A stretch of 64,000 bases of DNA from Acarospora socialis (GCA_025617375.2 JAMYGW020000013.1:806001-870000); one strand, 5' to 3'. Shown: positions 35,250-49,168, counted from the first letter of the stretch. The notes: generated from the sequence alone by a model not told the origin. Numbers and translations: made by a program.

Positions 35250-36840
35250 TCAAGATTGGAAAGACCCCCCATTAGGATGAATCAACACTTTCGTATACCC
35301 ATCAATGCGTTTATCGAACTTCTCATACGCGCCCGGCGCATCATCGATGTTGATCTCATGCGATACCACGAAACTCGGCTTCGCGCGCCCGGCGACGATG
35401 AGATCGCGTAGGTAGCGGTTGTAGTGCTTTACGTTGCATTGGCCCGTGCCAATGCTCAGGCCCTGTCCGACACAAAAGATTAGCTTTGCGCGGGCAAACT
35501 GGGTCAAGGTCGCGAGAAAGAAGATACGGGGAGAGAGAAGAAAGAAGGAGCGACGCCCTACCTTCTCAAACAACTTCCCAAACGGAATGAGAATCTGCCC
35601 CTCCTTACTCTTCTCATCCACCGCCCCGGGATCGGCCGGCACATACAACCCCGGCACGCCCAACCCGCCCGTCGCCCTCGTCACACGAATCAGCTGATCC
35701 AGCACAATATTCGGCTTCTCCGTACTGCCACTACTGTCCACCGCCTGATACCCGACGCAATCCACCGCCCGGTCCACCATTCCGCCGTTCTTCTTCACAA
35801 TCGCGTCTACGGGGTCCGACGCCGTGAAGTCGATCGCCGTGCACCCAATCTTCGTCGCGGCGGAGAGCCGTTCGGGGACGCGGTCTACCACGAAGATGTT
35901 CGATGCCCCGCGCAGCACCGCGCTGTAGGCGGCCATTAGTCCGACGGGGCCGGCGCCGAAGATCGCGACTGAGTCGCCGGGCTGGAAGCCCGAGAGGTTG
36001 AGGCCATGCCAGCCCGTCGGGAAGATGTCGGCCAACAGGGCGAAGTCGGATTCGTGCGCGGTGCCGGCGGGGAGGGTCAGGGCGTTGAAGTCGGCGTAGG
36101 GGACGCGGAGGTATTGGGCCTAAATGGTCGGGCGTCAGAGACGGGCATGAATAGGGTTGTTGGGAATCTGTTCCTGGGCGTCTGATGACGACGGAGGTGT
36201 GGAGAAGTGATGGGGCGCAGAAAGGCGAGTATGCATGTCTGCCGTATGGCATGGACGCGAAAGCGTAAGAACAAGAGCACGGTACCTGCCCGCCCTTATA
36301 AGGCCCCATCGACACATACCCATACGCACCGCCCGCAAACCCCGGATTCACGCCCGTGCAGAACGCCGTCTTGCCCTCTTCGCAGTTGCGGCACCGCCCG
36401 TCGGCCACGTTGAACGGCAGAACGACCCGGTCGCCTTTCTTGAGCAGGGTCACCCCGCTGCCGACTTCTTCGATGATACCCATATTTTCGTGACCTGTGT
36501 GCTGTCATCAGCTTATTGCGCCCCGGCTTCTGGGTTCCCACGGCACTGTTCAGGTCTGCTGGAGACAATGGGAGTGGATGGGTACCGAAGATGAGGCCGC
36601 TCTCGGCCGCCGTTCGCCCTTGATACATGTGCAGGTCTGAGCCGCAGATCGCTGTCGGATCGTCAGCTCCGACATTCTTAGGGAGGTAGAAAAACAATGG
36701 GACTTCGTACCGGCTGTTGTGACTTTGATGATGGCATCGTCAGGGTGCTCGATTTTGGGGAGGGGCACTTCTTTGACGGAGACTTTGAAGGGCTCCTCGT
36801 AGTGCACTGCTTTCATGGTCTTCGTCGTAGTCGACGACAT
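35250..36840 (-). CDS. zinc alcohol dehydrogenase, formaldehyde-dehydrogenase-like
   Basis: NAD-dependent medium-chain dehydrogenase; by layout closest to the glutathione-independent formaldehyde dehydrogenase-like group. Five exons: 36840-36711, 36651-36586, 36494-36286, 36119-35562 and 35462-35250. Introns are 59, 91, 166 and 99 bases, and the product is about 391 residues. Catalytic zinc ligands are Cys46 (ICGSDLHMY) and His67-Glu68 (FGHEN). The structural-zinc loop shows CRNCEEGKTAFC. The Rossmann motif GAGPVGLMAAYSAVLRGA is followed by VVDRVPERL, whose acidic residue favours NAD over NADP. The insertion between the catalytic domains (NPGFAGGAYGYVSMGPYKGG) is typical of this group. The exact substrate is not determined by sequence. 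No clustered partner gene is seen. Confidence 0.88.
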
Positions 36841-37247
36841 GGTTGGTTCGAGGAATGTAGAAGTTTATATGAGTAACGAAGAGGAGAACATTGGTTGTCG
36901 CCATTGTTGCAGATCTGGAGGTGGGTGTGTTTTGTGGAGTTGAGTTCAAATCTGGGGCCCCGCGCGGGGCAGCGGGCACTAAGGCGAAGTGACGGACGTT
37001 CTGGGCATGCAGATCACCGGGAGATCGCAACAACGAAAGTTCTTGGAGCACAACAGTAACAATGATGATGATGAGTGTTACCTATCTCTGATCTAGTGCA
37101 AAAAAGCTACACTGCCCCGCGTCATGTGTATAGTGGCTGAGAGGATAAAAGTACAATGGAAGAAGAGAGCCTCGTGACAAATATCAGCGAGAGTCGCTGT
37201 AGAATAGAGTACATACTCGATCACAAAGCAATTAGAGCAAGGGAGAC
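36841..37247. other. dehydrogenase promoter and cohesin-gene 3' flank
   Basis: 407 bases between two genes on the same strand. It should contain the dehydrogenase promoter and the 3' end of SCC3. A GC-rich patch CCCCGCGCGGGGC at about 36958-36970 can form a short hairpin. Nothing else is seen. Confidence 0.4.
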
Positions 37248-40200
37248 TCAGTCGCCCATGATATCTTCTTCTCCTTCATCCGGCGTCCTTTCCTGTTCCT
37301 CCTCACCCCCACCACCGCCTCTATCCTCATCTTCCACGGTCTCTTCAACCACCAGTTCCCGGGCCCGTAGATCCTCTTCCCCTCCCTCTTCCACCGGTTC
37401 GTTCTCAGGAGCCTCTTCTTCTTCCTCGTCCACTTCGTCTTCGACAACTACAGCCTTGGACTTCTCCACGGCTGGACCATCACTTGCCTGTTTCTTGCCC
37501 TTGGCTTTTTGCCTGGCCTTCGCCTTCGGTTCGTCGAGGTAGGCGACAACCTCCTTGTAGTTCGGGCCTAGCAGGCCCTTATTCCTACCTAGTCTTTCCT
37601 TCATCTTGCCCTCCAGCGGCCCACTGGCGTCTATAACCCGTGCGATAATGGCTAGTACTATCTTGCCAGTCAACTCGCAGAGCTTCTGTTCCGCAAGCAG
37701 CGCGGCGCGTTGTCGTTCCAGCTGTTTCTCGTCATCTTCCTCATCCGATTCGTCTGACTCGGAGTCCAAATCAATGGGTTCGTCGTCATCGGCGGCTTCT
37801 AGACCCCTTCTCGACTTCTTGGCATATGCCTTCTCTGCGGCTGCGTAGACGGATGTAAGGAGGGATTGAATTTCGGGAGCAATCTCCTGCACAAGGGTCT
37901 TGAGATGTGCATGGTCGTTCTGCTTGCCAGTGGATTTTGTATTACTCCCATGCCGTAAGGTCGCGAAGAGTGTATAAAGATCCAGTAGTGTGCCAGCAGC
38001 TGCAAGACGTGACTCATCTACACCAGATGTATTTCGCAAGATGTTCGTGAGTGAATCGACGAAAGCCGTACGTCGGTCTTGTGTTTCATCAACATCAACA
38101 TCCGGTATCTCTTCGCCTGTCTCGAGCTTCGTTTGTAGGGATCTGATCTTCCACATAAAGTAGAAGAGTGTCGTTTTCATTGCGCTTGAAACGAGCTCAT
38201 CTTCAATTACATTGATATCGTCATCAATGTCTTGACCAGGGACGCCTCGGCTTATGAGCTCCAATACAACTGCTAACGGGTTAGCGTGCGTTGATCGACT
38301 CTTTTTCGTGTTCTTGCTCGCCGGTGTGGTTTCCAGTGTTGTTGTACAATCGGAGATGACAGCTAGGTTAGTAATACGGCGCACAGTATTCGAGAAAGCG
38401 GTCAAACTACTGTGAGTGAGGTTGCCTCTTGTCATGAGGTCTCTTTGTCCTACCAGAGCCAGTAAAGTGTGTATCGTATCATCCCAAAGCACCTGCACCT
38501 TGCCTTCTGTAATCTCCTCGAGATCTTCAAAGCCTTTCGCATGCAGCAGTGCCGCGCTGGCTTCCGCCAGCACGTTGTGATCGGTGTGGGTAAGAAACTG
38601 CTTGTTGATATCATCAAGCAGCGTGGAATAGGTCGTTGAATCTTGGCGCAGTTCCTCAAATATCTCAAGGTTCAGCACATGCTCCAGCCTTAAGATAGCT
38701 GACGCCGTGGTCGGTTCTGCGCCGAATTTGTTGAGGAGTCGTGGTATAAGTTGCGCAAGATGCAACGCTATTTGCTCTTGAACCTCTTTTGATTCCTCCT
38801 TCCGAGCCTTCGCTTTCTTACCCTTCTTGTCTGCTTCGGACTCTATGGTCCGAGTGAGGCGTAACTTGACAGCTGTATGCAAGATCTCAAGAAGAATGAC
38901 CTCTTCTCTGTCCTCAAGCTTACACGCTCTCAGGAATGCAGTGGCTGCATCGTCGTCTGATTCGCCTTCTGGGTTCTCTGAGTGGTCGTAGAGCAGGTAG
39001 CCTGTCAGCATTTCCCACTCTCTAATCTCTGGGATGGCATCGTATAGCGCCTGTGCTGCGAGCGAGAATCTAGATTCAACACCAGCTGCGGCTAACAGTT
39101 CCGCAGCGCCAGGAGCTCCACGTTCGATATGGCTGGAAAGCTCGTCATGCTCATCCGAGTTGTATGAGTGCAAAACTTCGACGAGACACTTGAGCTTCAG
39201 CCAAGCTCTTCTCGGGGAGTCCAAATCATCATCAGCCGTTTCTCCCAACGCTTCGTCCAGTTCTTCCTCCGCACCAAGTTCTTCGACTTTTGACTCGTAG
39301 AGATCATTGATGTTCTCTGCGAAGAAACCAACTACGGCCTTTCGTACACGTGGTTCGGAATCAAAAACGAGCCGACCCACCGAATCCACATCATCCGGCT
39401 CTAAGAATCCCGCTTCTCTGATGAGGTCCAGTAGCTCCACCGTCGCTGCTCTGACACTGGCTTCCGCGTCCCTTGTAGCCATCTCTACTAACCTTGGCCG
39501 AAAACGTTCCGTGAAGGTCCGCAAGCCACCGATGTTGTCTTTGTTCTTGAACAGCTTCTGAAGCTGTTTGATAACCTCTGCTCGGGTCGGAGCAGAGGTA
39601 TCTGATAGAACCCAGCCCAAGTATCGAAGGTACTGGCCTTCAAAGAAGACATCTGGCAGGACGTTAATCCAATCACCAAGCGCCGCGACGCAATCAGCTC
39701 TTATCTTCGGATCGACGTCGCGGTAGCGATGTACAAAGACGGTGTCGAAAAAGTCTTTAATGATACCCTCCAACGTTTCTCGTTTTTTGTCTCCCTCAGT
39801 AATCTTTTCCTGAAGTGCGGCAACCCGCCCCTTGTTGACCGATTTCTTCTTCTTTTCCCCGTCCATTTGTCGCATCGTCATTGCCGAGCTGTCGGCAATC
39901 CCGTTGGAGGTATTACACAGCGTACTCGTAATGGCAAGCGAGATAACAGTCGCGGTATGTCTGAATGGACGAATGGCGGAGGATGACATGGTTGTAACCC
40001 ATGCTTGAATGTTCTCTATAAGCGCCAGATCGCTGTAGAGGATGGATGACACATGCGCGGCTTTGATTAAAGCACTGAAGAAGCCGGTCAGGGTGGATCG
40101 AAACGAGGCATTGCCCTTTGACTTTGCGATAAGAGGATAATCGGTAATCTTCTGCGCTTGGTATTCATCTTGTAGGTCTGACAACCGGCTCGGAACGTTA

Positions 40201-40860
40201 TCTGGATCCTCGATATCATGGATGTCAACTTGAAGTTCACATCCGGTGCATCTTAGGATGAGATTGACTAAGTCGCACATGGCGTTCGTGTTGTTTTCTT
40301 CGTATTTCGAGACCCATTCCGCAGCAACCGCATCTTGCGTACGCCCACGAGCAAAGACCTCAGCTGTGCGTATATTCTTAGCAAAACACTCCAAGTCACT
40401 GTCCTACGAACATACCGTAAAGCCCATCAACGTCTTGCACAGCACTTTGCCTGGCGCGTGGCTGCTTCTTCGGCCTGGGTGCTGCCTTTTTCACCCCGTT
40501 CGGAGCCGGTCTAATCGCAAGCTTTCCCATACCGTTCACCGTCTTCGGCTTCTTCGCTGCAGGCTTAGTCTGCACTTTCTTCGCTTTGGGCGCCCTCCTC
40601 CGTTTTTCTTTCAACTCCTCCTCGTCCGCCTGGCCGTCGCTCTCGTCCACACTGTCTTCCCCGGACGCGTCACCCTCAGTTTCTTCATCCTCCACCCCCG
40701 CTTGATCGACACGCTTTCGCTTGCCGGAGTTGTTGCTATGTGTGCTCGTATCTTCCTGGAAGTAGTCTGGCTTCTTGACTGCGCGCCCTGACTTGCGACG
40801 GTTGATCGCATGGCTGCTTCCTGGATCGGAAAGCTCCATGCTCGATAGTCGTGCTGGCAT
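37248..40860 (-). CDS. SCC3: cohesin subunit SCC3/STAG (Psc3)
   Basis: HEAT-repeat subunit of the cohesin ring, holding sister chromatids and loading sites on DNA. Exon 40860-40416, a 52-base intron, then exon 40363-37248 give about 1186 residues. The splice yields DGLYAEVFARGRTQDAVAAEW, restoring the conserved start of the STAG domain; reading straight through meets a stop. The N-terminus is basic and disordered (AKKVQTKPAAKKPKTVNG). The STAG block includes LYSDLALIENIQAWVTTMSS and SAIRPFRHTATVISLAITST. The stromalin conserved domain follows (FDTVFVHRYRDVDPKIRADC, then RYLGWVLSDTSAPTRAEV). The C-terminus is strongly acidic. It shares a 409-base divergent promoter with ureD. Confidence 0.93.
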
Positions 40861-41269
40861 TTAGGTCATTGAAGTCTCTCCGATGTTGTACGGTATCTTT
40901 GGTCAATGACGATGTTTACTTTCAAGGACGTGTATGGTATGATTCTAAGATGTTAACTAGGATTGGTCGCTTGGCGCGGCCCCTCAACGCGACTTTGCGC
41001 TTAACCTTAGCGCGTTGTACTTGGTACATCACATGCAAGTACTTCGTACCTCAGGTACATGTAGAGTGCGGCACTCGTTAGGGCTTCCATAGGAATACAG
41101 CGTCAATGCACCTGAATCTGATAAGGATACCCTTAACGTTGGTAATATACAGCGATCAGACATCGCTGGACTCATCTTGAACACCTCAGCAAAACTATCC
41201 CCTCCATGTTAATACGAGCTTGTGATCTGCCATGGAGGTGATGATAGGCATTCGACGGTGACCTCGACA
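40861..41269. promoter_or_regulatory. divergent promoter, SCC3 and ureD, with a GATA site
   Basis: The stretch between the two start codons contains CTGATAAGG at about 41118-41126, matching the HGATAR core bound by AreA/NIT2-type nitrogen regulators. It lies about 150 bases upstream of the ureD start, where nitrogen control of a urease gene would be expected. A single site is weak evidence because the core occurs often by chance. Confidence 0.35.
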
Positions 41270-42292
41270 ATGACGACCGGCCTTCCGAAACCCTCTCCCT
41301 TCGGTCCCTCCTCCTCCAAAGCCGGACAGGGCATCATTCGAATTTCCATACTTCCACCAGCCACACCCACGATTGAAGTACTAAGTTACACTTATCCCCT
41401 TAAGCTTATCGCACCATCCCCAACGACTGTTCCCGAAACTGGCCAGGCGGTACTTCTCATCTTCCTCTTGACGTATGGCGGAGGCCTCGTTGCTGGAGAT
41501 GCTATCAACCTCTCCATTACCGTCGCCGCGCACACAAGGCTTGCACTCGTGACTCAAGGGAGTACGAAGATCTTCAAGTCGCTCAATCGCTCTATAGTGT
41601 CACGGCAGACATTGGACGTACGAATAGGGAACGGCGCAGGACTATGCTATCTGCCGGACCCGACGCAGCCGTTCGCACAAAGCTGCTACGAGCAGAAGCA
41701 AGTCTTCACACTGGAAGACAAAGGGAGTCTCTGCGTGCTTGACTGGGTCAGTGAAGGGAGGAGTGCGAGAGGAGAGAAGTGGGATTTTTGGAGGTGGCAG
41801 GGGAAGAACGAGGTTTGGTTATCACGACTAGATGGAAATAAGGTGGACGGGGTGCTCGGCAAGTCGCGGCTCTTACTTAGAGACAACGTGATACTGGATA
41901 GTGGCCAGGTTGATCTTACCGAGGGCTTGATAAGAAAAATGGATGGGTTAGGCGTTTTTGGAACTCTGATCCTTCGCGGCTCGTTGTTCGAAACTCTTGC
42001 TAAGTTTTTCATGAACGAATTTGTAAAAGTACCCAGGATAGGTGGCCGGAATTGGTCGTCTAGTACAGACGTACCACGACTGTCCGTCGAGGACGAAAAG
42101 AGAGCGGCAAGGCACAAAGAGGAAGTCAAGGATGGTTTAATTTGGACAGCAGCAAGTGTCAGGGGCTTAATTGTCGTCAAATTCGGGGCAAGGGAAGTCG
42201 AAGGTGCAAGGCGATGGCTCGGAAATATTTTGAGAACAGAAGGTAGTGTGCAGCGGGAGTTTGGTGACGGAGCTTTATTGTGTTTACGATGA
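41270..42292 (+). CDS. ureD: urease accessory protein UreD
   Basis: Chaperone that, with UreF and UreG, inserts nickel into apo-urease. Single exon, 340 codons. I chose the ATG at 41270 (MTTGLPKPSPFG) because the open frame upstream of it has no other ATG. Family hallmarks are clear: LLTYGGGLVAGDAINLSITV, then ALVTQGSTKIFKS, CYLPDPTQPFAQSCYEQKQV, LCVLDWVSEGRSARGEKWDF and LRDNVILDSG. Length fits fungal UreD. No other urease gene is nearby, as is usual in fungi where they are dispersed. A GATA core upstream hints at nitrogen control. Confidence 0.93.
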   Translation: MTTGLPKPSPFGPSSSKAGQGIIRISILPPATPTIEVLSYTYPLKLIAPSPTTVPETGQAVLLIFLLTYGGGLVAGDAINLSITVAAHTRLALVTQGSTKIFKSLNRSIVSRQTLDVRIGNGAGLCYLPDPTQPFAQSCYEQKQVFTLEDKGSLCVLDWVSEGRSARGEKWDFWRWQGKNEVWLSRLDGNKVDGVLGKSRLLLRDNVILDSGQVDLTEGLIRKMDGLGVFGTLILRGSLFETLAKFFMNEFVKVPRIGGRNWSSSTDVPRLSVEDEKRAARHKEEVKDGLIWTAASVRGLIVVKFGAREVEGARRWLGNILRTEGSVQREFGDGALLCLR

Positions 42293-45200
42293 GCGTACCC
42301 TGTCTCCTTTGGCTCATCAGTATACCCCTTACACCTCATTGATCCCCACATTTCACTCTGGACCAAGGTGATCTTATAAAGTGATCGCGGCCGTATGAGG
42401 CGCCCATATGGGTTACCGATGCTGAGCTCTACAGCTGTCTCAGTGGCTCTACATGAGGTCGAGCGGTGTGATATATCTATCGGCCCCTGAAGTTATGGAA
42501 TGGTGCAGTTGTGAGTGCTATTCCAGGGTGATGCAATATATACTCCGCGTCTTCTACGCTCGCACGTTGTCAGTACTCCCATCGAACCGACCGCGCGGCC
42601 ACCTGTCCTGCACTCGGCCAGTCACTGCTCTGGCTTCGTTTGTGAAGTTCCCACTGGATCTTTAATGCAGTATTCACTGCGTAATGCTCGTCTTTATATG
42701 CTCGTCTCGTAGCCCAGCGAACCATCTTCCTTACAACTTCCTACATCTGGCCTTACTACCTCTTTTGGGCTCATGTTCGCCCATATTTCTGTTTCCTTTG
42801 CTTATAATGAGCATGTTTTTTGTAGTTTATTACAGTCGTTTGTGCGTCACGCCTTCTGAATCAAAGCGTTGCTGTCGCTATCCCTACATCACTCTCTCTG
42901 CTAAGCAGCCTCATTGGGAATAATCTCTTACTCTCACTCGATCTCATTTCCACTCTCACTCTCTTGCAGAAAGCTACTAGCACAGCACCATGCCAACTAT
43001 GCTATGCATCGTTGAGTCTCTCGCAGTGAAGAAAAACCTCATAAAATGGTCAGGTGTAGCAAGGCAATCTTCCAGACACTGCACAATTCAACTTCGCTGT
43101 AAGTAAACCGACGCTCAATTATGATATAAGAGCTGCTATGGCCAATGATACCCTTTCTCAATCAGTTTGATACTGCCTCACCTAAAATATCTTTCCAGTT
43201 CTCTCATTACTTACATCGACCTCTCCGGTACTTAGAGCCTCTTTCACATATAGCAAGAGTGTTATGCGTTGTCTCTCAGCACATCCTTCTTGACTGATCT
43301 GCACATGATCATCTTCGATTTCAGTTCTGCCTGAGCGTCCTGCATCTGGAACCAGACATCTTTCACTTTCCTAAATTGAAATTGTGTCGTGCAAAGAAAT
43401 CTCAGATCTGCTTAAGCCATCAGCTCTTCATTACCTCGCTTTGCTACCGCTTACATTACCAAAGCCTGGCTATGTGAGAGACAAGATTTGCTTAGCAACA
43501 GTGACGCCGGACTACCAAGCCATCATTTGTGCAACTGTTTCGTGCCAGAACATTACACACTACCTTCGTTCCTACTCAAACCACTTGAATGCTTCCCGAG
43601 TCGCCAAAAAGGCGGCAACGAGAGATAATGAACCCTCGAAAGGCAGAGTTCGAAATCATCCCTAGCACTTTCAAAGGGTTTATTGAGTCCAGAGTAAACC
43701 TTCCTCGCCTGATTCAAGGAATTCGAGAGCAGGATTTCCACTCCGCTCACTTTCAGAGCTGATAAGCTTGGAAAGGTATAAGAATAGAAGGAATTTCGAT
43801 TAATGAGAAGCCTTATTACCAGAAGCATATCAAAGAGAGAGGTTCGAAGCAGTCAGCCCGAGACATGCGTGTGATCATTTCTCTATGAGAGAGGTAGATT
43901 TCTCATCCCAGACGACTCAAACCGGCGAGGGGCCCTAGCATCCTTTGCCAAAATCTGCTCAGATCTCAAGATCGCCTGTCAATATCAAGAAGAGAGGTAC
44001 GGAATCATAAGCCTTAGCTGTCCGCTATTGCTTGTTTGTGCCCTTTCATACCGAAGGTCCGAAATGCCCACAAGTATGTTGTCGTGTGCTTTGCTTGGTG
44101 GTCGAGGCCGCCTTATTGCCATCAACCAAACATTCAACGTCTTAACGGCAAGATTTGTGTATAAGATTCCAGCCATGGAGATGTCATCCTCGTTTCGGAC
44201 GCTTCTCCTCGAGAGGACCGTATTACGAAGAGTGGTGTGAAGCGAGAAGCCGGAGCTATTCTTGACAATTCTGTGTGTTCAAGGGACTGCCTCTGGAGCA
44301 TACGGGAAACGCCTATCAGCTGGGGTGTCATTATTCCCTTGAGTGCGATGTACCAACTATAGTGGAGGCATGATCAAAAATATGAAGGTCGATATGAAAA
44401 ATACGAAGAATCAGTGCGATGAAGTTAAGGAAGAGATGATCACAGCGAGAGGTAGTGCAGTAGAGGTGTACTTGAACACATTAATGATGAAGATGAAAGT
44501 GTGTCGTATGCTTTGCAAAACCGCTGAAACTTCATTGCCCTTGCAAATGGGCACATGGGTGAGGAAGATGTTATTGTGGGAATACTATGTTATCCTACAG
44601 AGTGGGTATACTCCTCTTACTCACACAACGCAACTCATAAAGTACGGCTTCTTGATACCTCTTGAAACGTTTATGCGGTGCTTACTCAATGCGGATTCAT
44701 CTCTAAAACAAAACACGTCTAAGTTTCCAAAACGCAAATGGGCATGCAAAGCTTTCAGTAATAGGAGAGCATGCGTGCCTCATAAGCATAGGAAGCTTCT
44801 GAGACCGTCTTATGCACTATAAACAGATACGAGGGAGCTTCCTTCAAGCCCAGAACGCAGCCCAGAACGACCGAGATGCACGAATGTGTGAAAGGCACAA
44901 AAGCAGTCATGTCTTACAACATTTTCTCACCCTATTGTGCCATATATTGGTCAGCCTCTGGTACACTGTCTGCTTTCTCAATGTGGACACGGCAGGCCGC
45001 AATGGCAGTTCTCACACGCAATGGTACGTGCAACCAACCCTTCCCTGGAATAATACCCCCCCAGACAATTCTCCAAATTCCAGTGATGTTGGCGCGGATC
45101 ACGCGGGACTGAGGGAAATTGTTGGCCGGAAAAAGGGAATCCAAGAACCACCATGAAGAGACTTTTGAGATTCAGACAACAAATGTTCAAGAACCATATT

Positions 45201-48200
45201 GCAGAGGGGCATGTAGATATGGGGTTAGCCACCTCTAAGTGGACTGAAATGAAAAAGGGTGTGGACTTGCAGCAATCCCTTCGACGTGCTGTCCTGTCGA
45301 AGCTAAACATGTTGGATCGGACCTAGAAAAATTACCAGAGTGGAGGGAGGGTAAAGAAGGGTTCGTGAGCACATAAAGGTAAAGAACATCTTCGAACATA
45401 CTGTGTCACACACCAGAAAAGCTGTTACAGCTGTGGCTGACTATTTGGCATCCCATGCATGTGTCATCTTGGTATTCTCTCTGACCGCACCCAAAAGCGT
45501 GCAGGTATCGAGAATTTTCTCTGCCTCTATGTCTTCTACCGCGGCAAAGTGGGCAGGAGCCCAAGAACACGTTCGGAGGTTCTGGGAGCAGGATGTTCAG
45601 CAAATAAACACTGATAAAGACTCCCAAACAGTTGGTTCGCAAGACGGCCTAAAGCTCAAATCAAAGCTTGGAACCCCAAACAGTACGTTTATGTTCGAGT
45701 CCGGTAACAGAAGACATATATTCGTGGCAAGACTATGCGTGTTTACATGAGGCATCGCTAGCTCAGAGATAACTCAATACGATGTCAATCAGTCTCATGA
45801 TTTCAAAGGTACCGCCAAGATTGGATCATTTAGGATGTTACCTCCTTCACACATATGGTAACTCAGAAGTCAGTCATTTCGTCGATCCGGTTAAGAGCTC
45901 TCAACAATAGATGAAAATCTCTGTGGACATTACATGAATTACTACAAGCTGCGAACACTGGTCTTTGAGCTCGGCGTTGAGCTGATTGAACACTCAATTT
46001 ACTTCTGGCACTCTTTCAAAACTTGTCTTTGTTTAGTTAGCATTTATGCCATTGATGCGAGAGATCTGACGTGGCAGTCTTCATTTGGTCTCACACAAGC
46101 TCTGGTCCTTTCAGTTTTCATTTTCCCATATACTTTTCTTCGAGAAATGGCCACCACAGGGACACCGAACCGGATTCTTTTACACTGGATGGCATACTCT
46201 TCCCAACATACATCGCTACTGACAATGATGGGCAACAAAGACCTCAACCCCAGTGAAGTGGGTGAACATACTCAAGAAGTTGACAGGACAGAACTACCAC
46301 CGCCGACACAATATCTAACAATCCTTCTCACCCTCCACGAAATTGATCAATATTTGAGGGTCAGGATGCCCCAACTCTTTGACCTTAAGCGCCCGACAAC
46401 GCCTCAGTTTTTTGCCCAACCTCTCAAAGCATTCCATACAACACCCAAGCAGCTCTACAATGCCTGAAACCTAGCCATCGACTTACCGGCAAGGCAATTG
46501 ACAAGATCCTGGAATTGACACCTTCAAAGCATGTCGAGTATTCCCTGCGGTGTATTTTGACCCAGCTTGGTTGGGTATCCACCGTCTTGGCATTGGTGAA
46601 GAATGGCAGATGCCATTAGGGCAATGGAAGTCACCATGGCTTCAGAGTCGACAATACGGCCCTGGCTTTTCTGAAGATTTATTCTCCAATAATGATCCAT
46701 TAGGGCCCCGAGAAGCCCCCTCGCATGAACGCCGATATCTGCACTGTGCTGGTCCTATCCACCACGCAGCACCAGAGCATTGGACTCTTTGTCAACTTAG
46801 CCTTCATCGACGTATAATACAGCACACTCCATTTGAAGCAGGAGATTAGATGTTAGATACTGGAGCGCAGTTACCATCTATATTTCGGCACAAGATATAG
46901 GTCGACCTCTTCTTCTCGCGATGCCACCTCCGAGTCTTGGCAGGGTTTTTCCTTCACTTCAACCCCACCACGAGCCTCGCTTACTTGGACTTTGCCTGAA
47001 AGGTATCTGAGATCAAAGCACCGTAGTACCCGGATATACCCTTAGCCAGCACTTCGATTTCCTCGTTAGAACCTCAACTCACTTCTAGGCACTGATTTCT
47101 TCAGATGACTGCTCCCACCAAGTTTGTTGCCAGGAAGACCCGTACTACAAACGCTATGGCTGGGAAGCCTGGCATCTGGAAATTGAACAAGGGAAGGAGA
47201 TAGTGGCGGAGAATGACGGAGAAAGAAAGAAGACCATGGACATTCTGAGTGGAGTTGGGTTGTACGGTGATGATATGATTTCTATTCAAACTTCAGCAAC
47301 CATACTAAGTCAGCTGCATTCAACACTTTGGGGCAGCTGTCAATTCTTATGGCTAAAAGCCAAGCTGGATGTTGGGTATTACTCGAAAACGGAAAAAGAT
47401 GCAACGATTTGCGGATTATTGCCGTGCACAGAGGGTCCAGCTCACACTACGAGTCGCAAAGTGGCAGACTAGTGCAAAACAGGAGAACAATGAGCGGGGT
47501 TGTTGGATGCTCAGGACCAATTGCACAAGAGGAAGCTTGCTGCATACTTGCGCAGCTGGACACACCCATTTGCTTCATGTCAAAAAGATGAAGCTGACAG
47601 TGATAATCATGAAGAGAAGCAATGACCTGGGTGTCTTGATTGATACTGATAAGTGAAACAACTTTGAATCTACAAATATCACAGTTTCTTCAGATGTCGC
47701 ATCGTTGCCCTAATAACTCCAACTGTTGCAAAACCGGCTCACTGAAGGACGGCAATCATCTTGATGCCCACTTTGGATGTGGAACTAAGCCATCACAACC
47801 AAATACGAAAATTGCATCACCTTGGTAAAGCACGATGCAACTGAGAAGTCCCTGGTCTGACGAGCCCAGGCCATAAATGGAACAGTGCTGCACAGCGGTG
47901 GATCTAATGCAAGATCACTGCTTCCGATGAGTCCAAAATTGGCAGGCCTTCTACTGCCTAGTCGGGTACAGATTGTGTTTGGCTGGTTGTTGACTTCTTC
48001 AAATGAGTTATAAGAGAGGTTTCAATCTCACCTTACTCTTTATGGACTGCACAATAAATCTCAAGAAGCAAGGAACGAGGCTTCGAATTTCGACAGGAAT
48101 ATTTTTGATGAGCAATTTAAAGCTTGCGTTAGAGTCTTGAAGAAGAGCGACGTGATGTCGGGTGGCCTTGATACCTAGTCCTATACTTAAGAGCCAACGT

Positions 48201-49168
48201 GAACCAATAGATTCTACGATAGAGATGGCTTTGACTTGCGTGATCTCGACTACAGCTGATCATCTGATAGCATCACAGTCTCAGAAAAAAGTCAAGCAGT
48301 CTAACATAGATGCAGGTGAGGAGTCCAGTAACTGGCCGCGTTCAAGTAACAAAAGTAGTGAACACCAAAGTCAGTGGAGACGTGGAATAGCAGGGTTCAC
48401 ATGACGAAGAATCAAGACTTGATGTGGATGATGTGGATAAGGATTGCAGATTGCACTCAATCAAGATATCTTCGACCAGAACTGCTAATACCACACATGG
48501 CAGCATACACCACATCTAAGTTCTGCAGTCAACTTCGTCGCTAGATGAAGATGAATTTGTTGACTTGAAGGGGTGATAAAGAAAGCAACATAAAGTGTTT
48601 ATGAGATGCTGAAGAGAAGCCTGCCACCATCATCATAAGCTTATACTCCTAGTGGCCAAATTCATTTAGAGATGCAGATGTTGGATAATGGAGAAGATAT
48701 GGAGAAACTAAAAGAACTTACTGTCATTAAGGGATGGACTCAAAAATAGAGTTCACATCTCACATTGAAGACTATTCCCAAAGTTTGAAAAGAGAAGTCA
48801 TTGTCAACCGTCAGCGCTAAAAGCCATTTCTACAACTCTCAAACAGCCGGAACAAGTTCAGGTTCTGAAAGCTCTGCTAGTGAAATGCTCTGAGCTGAAA
48901 GACAGGTTGCAGTTCAAGATTGGCTGCCCTGAAGGCTGCCCAGTCGGCACCATTGATGAGTTGCGGCACATCATCAAAGATATATGTATCGATCTGAACA
49001 ATGTTCAGATCCTTGTTTCACTCTTGGGTTATGAATTTTCAGCTTGTTGCTAAAATCATTCTCATTGCAGAGGTGAATTATCACAACGCTTAAAATCTCA
49101 AACTCATCCGCTCCAAGACGCATAACCTTTTGCAGCTTTCCACCGTTGCTGCCGCCAAGGATGATAGC

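Noticed and set aside
35107-35280. 57-codon small frame with a Leu-rich stretch
   Set aside because: Overlaps the dehydrogenase end antisense and has no known relative.
41686-42366. 226-codon antisense frame
   Set aside because: Antisense to ureD, which has clear family hallmarks.
45934-46467. 177-codon frame in the decayed island
   Set aside because: Longest open frame there, but no domain, and isolated in RIP-like sequence; most likely chance or a fragment of a dead repeat.
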